Assembly: GCA_018417955.1 (NCBI GenBank)
Contig: JACTVC010000003.1
Span: 2,418,001-2,482,000, forward strand
DNA: 64,000 bases
DNA from: Laccaria trichodermophora
Taxonomy: Eukaryota; Basidiomycota; Agaricomycetes; Agaricales; Hydnangiaceae
Reading direction: 5' to 3'
Made by a program: the position numbers and the translations under genes. Below the pieces are notes generated by a model. The model did not search any database, had not been told where the DNA came from, and worked only from the letters and a program-made list of their open reading frames with translations. Numbering within the stretch: the stretch's first letter is position 1; each line of letters starts with the position of its first letter. Below, piece by piece: positions 36,136 to 44,957 of this stretch.

Positions 36136-36862
36136 AGTCCCATGTTGATGTCCCATCAACCCCATCCAACCCAAAACCACTCCAAACCCTTCTAACCATT
36201 CAGAAACCAAGAAGTGCCATTCCAGGGAGTTCATAGAGAAGTAAGGAGGATGAGAACACTCATTCCTCAAGCAAGAAAACAGCAAAGATTGGGAGAGAAG
36301 CATAGTAGGGCATAGCACATAATTTCCAGAGCAGCAGACTGAACTGGAGGGATGTCAATGAACATCTGGCTGTTCTTGAGAGGCCTAGATGCTAAAAGAC
36401 AAGGGAGATGGTTGAGGAACAGGTGGAGTCTGAGAGACAGTGAAGCAGCACAACACAGCAGGCAACACTGGTTGTGGGCGACCTCCTCACCAAGTCAATG
36501 GTCGCGTAGTCGCGGAATCCAGACATAGGTGAGAGGAACTCTCCTCACAGTAGGCTTTAGGCCACGTAATCGCGAAATCCCAAAGCCCAGCTGCTCAGAG
36601 TCAGCGCAGCACCCCAATCGAACAAACCTCAACCAGCTGTGCAAGCACAAGCTAAAGTCAATGGTTCATCCAACTGAAGGATGGATGAGCCCTTTCACAT
36701 GAAGTAGTAAGCCCGCCACGAAGTGCGCGAGCAGCAGCTACCCTCCATGCTAAGGTTCCTCCTGTGATGAGCTGGCGCATTCCCACAACTCTCCAGCTCT
36801 CCCTCTACCAAGAAATGCAGACTTCAACCATGCTTTGGTGAAGTCTGTGGTGCCCCCACCAT

Positions 36863-37181
36863 TGTGAAGCGTTCACTCTGAACTTCTCGCATAGCTGAAG
36901 CCAAGAGGGAAGGAGGAGGCAAGAATGGGTGGATCTGGGATCAACACCCATGAGTGAGCAATGAGCAGTTACAAGATACTCAGCTGGCCCAACATGATTA
37001 TGCATACTGTAGGAAGTACAGATATACAAAGCACTACATGTAGTGCAAGAGGATGGCAAGACTGCTGACAAGGTGGTGGTTCAAGACAAAAGATCAATAT
37101 ATTATGTAAGATATCCAAATCTAGCTATATACCACTGTTTGACTATGGCCTCTGGGCATTCCCTTCCAATCCTATATCACA
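36863..37181 (-). repeat. LTR (5' LTR on the minus strand)
   Basis: Partner of the LTR at 33312. It has the base A at the single noted variant (CAGATATAC against CAGTTATAC), shared with the solo LTR at 43271. Confidence 0.88.
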
Positions 37182-37543
37182 ATACACTAGAAGGGATGCG
37201 AATAAACATGTACTCTGATGTCTTGTTACTTGGTGGGAGAGAACGTAAACGCCTGCGTTTCAAGCATGAGTTCACGGTGGAACTTGAGGGTGAAGCAATT
37301 TCAAACTCCAAGTCGGACATCGTCATCGATCGGTGGAACAGGGATATTGCGTCTTGACCACCTCCGCTCTTATACCAATTTCCCTCAACATGATCACTCC
37401 CTCTTTATCGCGTCGCGTCGCGTCCATGCGCCGTTGATTTGCATTCAACAAAATGTAAAAAGTGGCACAGCTTCTTGGCGAGATGATAAAAGGTGTGGAT
37501 TTGCAAGGTTTTGTCCCCCCCCCCCACATTCTTTTGCACTCCT

Positions 37544-39087
37544 ATGTCTGTTTCCTATGACTTCACAGGGGATGCACCAACATCTACTCCATCACGATCT
37601 TCAAGCCCACCACCAGATCATGCTCAACCTCTCCAGCGACCCAGCTTCATTGAGCAACTTGGCCTTCAGTTTGGATTGAATGAGGAACAAGTCTCGGTTC
37701 TCCATGGTCTTCATCATGTAAGCTGGGAATTCCTTTCGATATATTGCTCCGTCTAATGCCATCTTTCTTGAAGCTTGGATCATCGCTGCCAGGAAATCTT
37801 AGCCCGGCCGACCTCATGACCAGGGTCTATACCCTTGCATGTCAATATTCGGTAGAACAGCGGCTTCTCTTTGCTCTTCGCCAACCATCAGTCACAACCG
37901 CTACCTCTGGAAACGCTGACTTGAAAGGTGTCATTGATGAACTTGCCATTTGTCTTGACAAGTCTTTCCAGTTGGGCAAGGATCAGAAGGTTGGCTTGAC
38001 CTTTTTAACAGGTCATGATGATCATCCAACATTTACTTTCAGGCAAACATTCGACGGCTTTGTCAAGAGCAAATTTACAAGCCCACTCGAACAGCTTTCA
38101 AGGACCTCCACATTGACGTCCTGGTATGTCTCTTAGCTCTTTGTCGACCCTCTATTTGTCTGCTCATTCTCTGCTGATAGAAAGAAGCTTCGTGAAACCC
38201 CTGCAAAATATGACCTGCAGAATGTCTTTGGAATTGGGAAGCCTTCTCGTGAGGCCCAAGTTGCATCTGAAACCAGAAGGATTGCATCAGGTGTTCGAAA
38301 GATCTTTTGGACCGATGTAAGTGTGCTCATTTTTACACAATTACCAAAACTCATTTCAAGTATACTAGATTCGCAATGGGATCATTGGTGAATGGCAAGT
38401 TTCATTGAAAAAGTTCACGACGGATTGCAATGAGCGGTACCAATGGGGGACAACCTCTTCTGGCACCACAGAACAAGGATACCTTGTCCATAATGCTTTG
38501 TTGGTAAGTCAAACGAAATACATTCTGTGTTTAACTGTTGATCACTTCCATTTTGCTAGTGCCGCCTTGCTTTCGAGAATAAGGAGCTGTTGGTTGGTCA
38601 AGAAGAAGATACCAAAGCGGTTGAGGAGGAGGAGCGGGCTTCCAAGCATGCACGGTCTGGTCTTCCCAAGAACCAGGGCCGTAAACATGCTGGCACTGAC
38701 TTCTGGTCCCGGGTTGACCGTTGGTTCGAGGAAGCCAAGGAGGAACATGGGAATGACTTTTCCAGTGACACTTGGAAAGTGTGAGTTGTTGCTTTTATCT
38801 TTCACTGCAGGATCTTAAATGAATTTTACAGCTATATTGAAGAAAGCATCACAACCGACGATGAGAGATACGAAACCTTTCAAGACAAAGACAACTGCAA
38901 TTCATCCACGTTCACTTTTACAAGCACCATGCCTATGCCCCAGGTGCCATCATCCACCATGTGGTCCCAGCGTGCCTCCACTTCCACTCCTTCGCAGTCA
39001 GGCCCCAACTTCACGATGCCACCACCTGGAGGGATGTCGATGCAATCTCTGGTGCATGGTTATGTTACCTCTCAAAGATCTTTTTGA
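37544..39087 (+). CDS. second gene of the CMC-like element, function unknown
   Basis: The start ATG at 37544 gives MSVSYDFTGDAPTSTPS, then FIEQLGLQFGLNEEQVSVLH. After an intron come LGSSLPGNLSPADLMTRVYTLA, then KYDLQNVFGIGKPSREAQ and ASGVRKIFWTD. A later exon has FENKELLVGQEEDTK and the segment DFWSRVDRWFEEAKEEHG (about 38700-38750), followed by YIEESITTDDERYE and a Pro/Ser-rich end. Proteins with the DFW-VD-WF segment occur in many agaric genomes next to such transposases; I know of no assigned function. By analogy with CACTA elements it could be an accessory DNA-binding protein. Five or so exons; no clear internal stop. The exact end is uncertain. Confidence 0.55.
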
Positions 39088-39781
39088 CTTCAATTCAATA
39101 CTATTCTCCTAATTTAGGTGGTTTCTAACTTAATTAAAGTATCATAAGCTTGAATAAATTCTCTGTTGACTGAAACCGTGGCTTTGGAATGAGTGGTTGA
39201 GCTTCTATGTTGCCCACAGAGAATATTTTTCTCTGTTTATTCCTGGGGCTTCTGAAATTTTCGACCTTGCCTCACACTGCTCCCACCTCCGTCATTGCCC
39301 ATCTCTTGGTGCCCGCTCTCTGTGCTGAGCAAAGCGGACTTGACAGGAGGTGAGAGATCCATTTCATTTGACTTTTTTTTGGAATGACCTGACAGCTTCC
39401 AATCCTGTGGACAGAGGCATGCCACACCACGGAGTCAGATTTCCTCTTCCCCTCTCAACTTTACACTGCATATATTTTCCTATCCACTCCTGTTGTGGCA
39501 TGATGATGTTCATGAAGGCTCTCCGTGACTGCACTGTATAATCAGTTTTCCATGTTGTTGGAAACCACGTTGAGTGGCACAGAGTAGCAGCGCCTGTATT
39601 TTCTACGATTTTTGGCTTTAACCTTTTTTTTTTCATAGGTCTTTCCCTTTACAATGAGCCTCGGGTTTTGGTATGTCCCTTTCCCTTACAGTTCGACCCA
39701 CAGCTGTTTATGTGTTTTTGTAGATTGCCCCTTACCCTGATATCGTCACCTGTCTGCACTTCCTTGTTGATGGATCGATTA
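39088..39781. other. non-coding right part of the CMC-like element
   Basis: About 690 bp between the second gene and the nested MITE. Short open frames on both strands show no recognisable family or composition bias. I see nothing further. Confidence 0.4.
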
Positions 39782-40558
39782 CGGTTGCGGACAACTAAAG
39801 TCAACAAATTTATAGATTGATTTATTGAGACCGGTAGGGATTTTTTAAAAGTCCGAAAACCATCGGAATAGGCAGGAATTGAGTAGATCTTTCAAATGGT
39901 ATGAGCCGATTTCCCATAAGTGAAGATTTGTCAAAAAAAAAGGTCCAAAATTTTGGCGCAGGCCCAAAAAAATCGATAAAATCTCGAAAAAGTCATTTTT
40001 GGTTAGATCTTGATGAGTACTGTCAGAATCCACCGAAAAAAATAAAAATAAAATAGATCCTCCCCTTCGAAAAATATTGCTCTTATGCTGCCCAAACCTA
40101 GAGGCTGTCCTCCTAAAAAACATTGCAACCTTGCACGCCTCCAAAATAACCCTTTTTTGACTTCCATTCCATCAGTGACATCATTTTCTCAAAGCCATCA
40201 GACTGTCAGTGAGGGAGATGATGAGGAACTGATCATGAGATCTCAAGAGTCACACCCCATTGTATAAGAAAAATGAGGCAAGTAAAGCTGAGGATTCAGG
40301 AGAAGAGATGGATATGCAGAGAGTAATTGGGATGGGCTTGATGAGCAGGATTTTTCTGAGAGACTGGCTGAGATGGCAATGTAGGATGCAAAAAAATTGG
40401 CTCAAAATTTTGGCGCAGCCAAAAACTCGTGGGAATAACATGAAAACACCATTTTTGAGCTCTGTTTGCCTGTCCAGTTTCAGATCTGTCGTCAGATTTC
40501 CGTCAAAAAATCTGGTTCCTGAGATACTCAATTTGTTGACTTTAGTTGTCCGCAACTG
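39782..40558. mobile_element. MITE with TA target duplication (mariner-like), copy 2
   Basis: Inverted ends match over about 28 bp (C-RGTTGCGGACAACTAAAG then TCAACAAAT), flanked by TA at 39780-39781 and 40559-40560. The interior has AAAATTTTGG-type motifs at 39948 and 40400, also present in the MITE at 27668 (27812), and no transposase. It belongs to the same family as that element but with diverged termini. Confidence 0.75.
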
Positions 40559-40975
40559 TACCCTCACATCACATCGTGAGCCTCCTGCTCGCATGCGAGG
40601 TCGTTCGGATCGATGTTTTCGCCTGAGAGTTGGCTAGCGTTGTTGTATGCCACACTTATTCATCCCACATCAGTTATTGTGTACCTTTGTACTGACTTTG
40701 AATCAATATTTTTTATTGTCTATGTACTACGATTCAAGTATCCCAGCCAAAGAAAAGAGGAAGAAATGTACCTGTATTGGGAAGGAAGGTGAATCTACAC
40801 CTGTGATGTACAGAGAATGTTTGAAAGGGGTGCAAATTTCAGTTGCACACAGTTTAAAGGCTGCGTTGACAAACGGAAGCCATTGAATTAGACTTTCAGG
40901 GAAATTCAAACCAAATTTGCATGAAAGTCATTTGTCACAATGTCCAGTTTTTTTCAATGGAGCGACCTGGCCGTG

Positions 40976-41192
40976 TAGGGGAGGTTCCTCTGAAACCCCA
41001 TTGGTATTTGAAATACCATTCTCTGACGCAGTTTGGCGCAGGCCAACTTGAGCTTGGATTTCCTATGTTTTTTTTTTCCATAAGGTTTACAGAATGAATG
41101 AGTAGTTGCTTCAGATACATACAACTGTGGGTGTTTTTAGGAAATCATGGAGGCCGAGACCAGCACGTACAGCAGTCCTGCCAGTCTCTATG
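40976..41192 (-). pseudogene. ARP9: ARP9 copy 1, middle fragment (exon 1 end, intron 1, start of exon 2)
   Basis: The stretch corresponds to 57719-57925 of the intact copy. It carries the complement of EIQARVG-like sequence with one change (codons read LKLKLA/QAKLA), SENGISNTNGVSEEPP, intron 1 and the segment TGRT-V-AGLGLHD. It is cut on the left by the 13.6-kb element and on the right by the next insertion. Confidence 0.88.
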
Positions 41193-41696
41193 CCCGCTAC
41201 GTAGTTAGCGGGTCTTATACAGGCCAGCAAAACTCTTGCGTGGGTAAGTTTAGCCATGTTTGGCCCCCTCTGAGTGACTCGATTTGGGTTCGACCTTTCC
41301 TTCCTCTTTTCTTCTTTCTTTCTCTCTTCTTCTTTTCCTTGCCTGCAAAGCGACGAGCAGCATTATTCGATTTATGCCCGCTACATAGTTAGCGGGTTTT
41401 ATCCGACGAGCCACCAAAGCTCTTGCGTGGGTAAGTTTAGCCATGTTTGCCCCCCCTGAGTGACTCGGTTTGGGTTCGACCCTTTCCTTCCTCGTGTTCC
41501 TCCACCATCTACCACTGCGAGGAGCTGGCCAAAGGCCAAGCGACGAGCAGCGTTATTTTCAAATTGTGTAATGTCGAAAAAAACCAACAGTTTTGAGCGG
41601 TTGGTGACAAGCAGCCAATACAAAATAAGTAGATGGTCACTTTACAAAAAAATCTTGAAAAAATCCATTTTCTTCTCCAATGTGAAATGGAGCATA

Positions 41697-43686
41697 CAGC
41701 CGTCACAAAGAATGACGTCGTTGCAATGGGAAATGAAAGGATGAAGACCCGTCAACAGTGACAGCGCCTTGACAGACTTGACAGCGTGTTTGAAGGCAGT
41801 GGTCCAGAATGCCCCCCGTGTGCCCAGTTAGGTTGACATAAGCAACGTCAATTTTTTTCTAAGGCAAACAGCACCATTTTTACAAGGTTTTTCTTGCTAC
41901 ACTTATTCGTTTTCCATGACATATTGGGGGACAACAACTACTGCATAAATTATATGGTATGAGATATCTACATATATCTACAACACACAAGGGTTGGTGT
42001 TTGTGCACACCCCAAACATACCCCAGGGAAACTCGTTGTATCCGCCGCACGAGCTCATCAGCATGCCGTGCCATGGTCCACATCAACACAAACAATAAGT
42101 AGAAGGGGTGGTATCAGATTTGAAATAAGGGGAGGGGAGGGGGGCATACAGAATCACATACACGGTTCTACCTAACATCCCCATCGCCTGCACTCTACCC
42201 ATTGGCCAATAAAGGCACGGCATGATGTGATGTGTCGATCGTGTTTGGGCATGTTGCTGTGTGTCGGGTCTCCCATGTCTGGGCATTTTCGCGCGATGGG
42301 TCGGTCGCATACCGTCGTTTGGTTGGTTGCATGTCGCGTCGCATTTGGGTGTGTTGCCGTTGTGTCTCTTGTGTCGTGTCTCTCATGTCTATGTGTCGGT
42401 CGTGTACAGTCGATGTCAGTCGTTTGGTTGGTTGCATGTCGTGTCGCGTCGCATTTGGGCACGTTGCCGTCGCGTCCCTTGTGTCACTCTCTGGTGTCTA
42501 GGCATTTTCGCGTCCATACGCGGCAAGCACGTCGTGTGGATGCCGCGTCAACAAGGCCGAGGGGAGTATTGACGATGGAGGCTGGGCAGGAATGGGGGTC
42601 AGGACCAAACAGATTTCAAAAGCTGTTTGGCAACTGTTGCAATGCTTTGGCTTATTTGGACATCATCACGTCAATCACGGTGATGGCTGACGTGACATTG
42701 ACAGGGAAGTTCCCGATAGTGTTGCCGCGGTTCGGCTTGGTCCAGTCATGGTCTGGTTTTGATGGTTTTACCCTAAAACAGAAAACCAGACATACCGCCA
42801 AACCAATAGTTTGACCCAGTTTATATTCCAAAATAGTTCATATAGATTCATGACATTTCCTTGTGTCATTATAAAATATTATTGCTCTCTGTGGTCTCAG
42901 ACTATCTCTACACACCCTTCAAACTTTGCAAAAGGCCCCAGATCAACCTCATTTTCACATTAGAGAATGTTGGCAAGTGTGACAGTACCTTTGTTACATG
43001 TGTGTCAATGTGACAGCATCACAAACTAAGAATGTTGGTTTTGAGCTTGCTACTGCAGATTCTGAGTTGTGAATTAACCTGTGCTCACCATTATAATATG
43101 TTTAAGCTGTACTGAAGGTCCACAGGATAGTTTTTTTTAGCTTGCAACTACACTTTTGATTCTGTGGATGCCAAAAATGGATATTGATGTGGTTTAACTG
43201 CAGTCTGACCAGTTTAGACTGGTTCCTGTTGGTACGATTATTATGGTTTATTTTTGGTTTGGTTTATTGGTGTGAAGCGTTCACTCTGAACTTCTCGCAT
43301 AGCTGAAGCCAAGAGGGAAGGAGGAGGCAAGAATGGGTGGATCTGGGATCAACACCCATGAGTGAGCAATGAGCAGTTACAAGATACTCAGCTGGCCCAA
43401 CATGATTATGCATACTGTAGGAAGTACAGATATACAAAGCACTACATGTAGTGCAAGAGGATGGCAAGACTGCTGACAAGGTGGTGGTTCAAGACAAAAG
43501 ATCAATATATTATGTAAGATATCCAAATCTAGCTATATACCACTGTTTGACTATGGCCTCTGGGCATTCCCTTCCAATCCTATATCACAATTGGTTTGAC
43601 TGGAACCAAGCCAAACCACAGCAACACTAGTTCCCGAAGGTCTAAGCTGAAGGCTTCTGAGACTACGTCATTCTTTGTGACAGCTG
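41697..43686. mobile_element. nested 2.0-kb TIR element with TA target duplication
   Basis: The ends CAGCCGTCACAAAGAATGACGT and, inverted, CAGCTGTCACAAAGAATGACGT are flanked by TA (41695-41696; 43687-43688). It interrupts the first of two tandem units, which confirms the borders. The inside has no transposase. Its part at 42190-42540 is a simple pattern of GTCGC, CATTTGGG and GTTGCCGT words that makes spurious open frames on both strands. It also hosts a solo LTR. Confidence 0.7.
43271..43589 (-). repeat. solo LTR with 5-bp duplication ATTGG
   Basis: A complete 319-bp LTR of the same family as 33312-33630, flanked by ATTGG at 43266-43270 and 43590-43594. The single LTR with intact duplication indicates recombination between LTRs of a former full element. 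Confidence 0.9.
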
Positions 43687-44137
43687 TATTATCTGTGAAA
43701 TGCTAGCACTCCGAGTCATAGCCATCAGATGGTCACATAGATGACCTTTTTCTGTAACCCTCGCAAATGCAAGTATTATTTGGATCAGTCAATGGAATTT
43801 AAGTACCTAATTGCAGTAGTGGGCTTTGCGCCCAAAGGCGTGCTGCAGCGTTATTCAAATTGTGTAACCTCGAAAAAAACCAACAGTTTTGAGCAGTCGG
43901 TGATGAGCAGCCAATACAAAATAAGTAGATGGTCACTTTACAAAAAAATCTTGAAAAAATCCATTTTCTTCTCTAATGTGAAATGCTAGTGCTCTGAGTC
44001 ATAGCCATCAGACAGTCACATAGATGACCTTTTTCTGTAACCCTCGCAAATGCAAGTATTATTTGGATCGGTCAATGGAATTTAAGTACCTAATTGCAGT
44101 AGCGGGCTTTGCGCCAGAAGGTGCGCTGCAGTGGTTA

Positions 44138-44168
44138 TGATGACTATGTTTGTGTCACGAATTGACAT
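44138..44168 (-). pseudogene. ARP9: ARP9 copy 1, 5' tip with start codon
   Basis: The complement reads ATGTCAATTCGTGACAC, corresponding to MSIRDTN of the intact copy (57958), followed to the right by matching 5' flanking sequence (CAAGATTCA-TTTATT). This shows that the locus originally continued here. Confidence 0.88.
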
Positions 44169-44560
44169 TGGCAAGATTCAATTTATAATTATTTTACTTT
44201 ATTTACAAAACTAATGAGTCGATCAGATCCAGCGATGCTGAATGTCCGATCTGTCACATGCCACTGCAGCGGCTATTTCCAAGCTTCAGAAACACATCGA
44301 CGATAACATTGACAACAAACAACATCCCGGCTAGTCTCAACACCAGCTGTTGTTGGGATTGTATTACTTCTATGGGTTCAATTACCCACCTTACTCTGAT
44401 CAAATTCGGACTTGTCCATCAAAGTCCTCTCCCTCCCCTAGTACTCAACATAGTGAATTGAACCTGTTAGAGACTGGTTCGAGTCTACATCCCGGCTCAA
44501 TGAAGTCTTTGAGAAGACGAAGACTGACGTCGCAGCCTATGCTGCTAGAATTATGTATCA
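44169..44560 (-). pseudogene. remnant of a deaminase-family gene upstream of ARP9 copy 1
   Basis: Two short parts (near 44310-44340 and 44485-44535) match the region around the last splice site of the deaminase genes at 58495-58540 and 60712-60760 (ACAACAAACAACATCCCGGCT; GAGAAGACGAAGACTGACGTC). The position relative to ARP9 is the same as for the gene at 58135-59995. The rest is unrecognisable. Confidence 0.6.
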
Positions 44561-44654
44561 ATTACCCTAACTGACCATTTACCTGATGCATCAATTCCCC
44601 TAACTGCCGAGTCTGCTAGTTAGCTACCAGAGCCTAACTACTACAGAACAGTGT

Positions 44655-44950
44655 GCTAATGGCTTCGTCATTGCTGCCAGGGTCCATGTCGGCACTGTCA
44701 GGGTCCATACCCCCTCCACGTCAGGGTCCCTCTTGCCATTGCTGTCAGGGTCCACTCCCCGCCCTCGCCGCTGTTAGGGTCCTCCCCTCCTCCTCGTTGT
44801 GCTCAGGGTCCTCTCCCTCCTCATCGTCATTGCCGTCAGGGTCCATTTCCCTCGTCGCCGTCATTGTCAGGGTCATCATTTCTTGCAGTTTGTCCTTGCT
44901 CCCTGGGCTTGATTGCAGTTGTTTCGTTCGCCCTTGACATCGTTGTAGGC
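44655..44950. repeat. GTCAGGGTCC short-repeat tract
   Basis: The word AGGGTCC occurs about eight times with irregular 20-40 bp spacing, mixed with CCTCCTC words. It continues the codon-repeat texture of the acidic tail of the KDZ gene immediately downstream of its stop, and probably arose by slippage of that tail. Confidence 0.6.
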
Positions 44951-44957
44951 GTTCGTG

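Larger units (their letters stand above)
33312..37181 (-). mobile_element. non-autonomous LTR retrotransposon (LARD-like), 3.87 kb
   Basis: Two 319-bp LTRs (33312-33630, 36863-37181) differ at about one position and are flanked by the 5-bp duplication ATACA (33307-33311, 37182-37186). LTRs start TGTGAAGCG and end ATATCACA. On the minus strand, TGGTGGGGGCACC follows the LTR at 36861 after one base, a plausible primer binding site because it begins with TGG. A G-run (33633-33638 complement) precedes the other LTR as polypurine tract, so the element is oriented on the minus strand. No gag, protease, reverse transcriptase or integrase could be recognised in the 3.2-kb interior, which is largely tandem repeats. 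Confidence 0.85.
27375..40975. mobile_element. 13.6-kb CMC (CACTA/EnSpm)-like DNA transposon inserted in ARP9 exon 2
   Basis: Both ends read CACGGC followed by a pyrimidine and RGG-like bases: CACGGCTGGG at 27375 and the reverse complement CACGGCCAGG at 40975. They are flanked by TA on each side (27373-27374, 40976-40977). The intact ARP9 copy reads straight through this point (AAGCTAGGGGAGG near 57712-57722), which proves the insertion. TIRs starting CAC with a 2-3 bp duplication fit the CMC superfamily. Contents: a decayed transposase gene (28355-32752), a second gene on the same strand (37544-39087) and nested insertions at 27668-28346, 33312-37181 and 39782-40558. Without these the element would be about 8.3 kb. 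Confidence 0.8.
41193..44137. mobile_element. second insertion in ARP9 copy 1 (2.9 kb, family unknown)
   Basis: The insertion point is shown by the intact ARP9 copy, which runs continuously through the complement of codons TNVVIIETG (57915-57930). A TATG at the left edge (41192-41195) recurs at the right edge (44136-44139) and may be a 4-bp target duplication. The left end has a 210-bp direct duplication (about 41190-41270 and 41370-41460) starting with the inverted repeat CCCGCTA-TAGCGGG. The interior includes about 300-bp tandem units (41545-41692 plus 43690-43845; 43850-44130), which are split by a TIR element. No protein-coding gene is seen. Confidence 0.65.

Noticed and set aside
35426..36199. 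257-codon frame as retroelement gag
   Set aside because: The peptide is a repeat of one unit, without capsid or zinc-knuckle features; kept only as a finding.
39237..39636. minus-strand frames in the right part of the large transposon
   Set aside because: No domain, no splice support and typical of chance frames in AT-rich DNA.
42190..42814. overlapping plus and minus frames rich in Val/Cys/Arg or His/Thr as genes
   Set aside because: They derive from simple GTCGC/GTTGC words on both strands.
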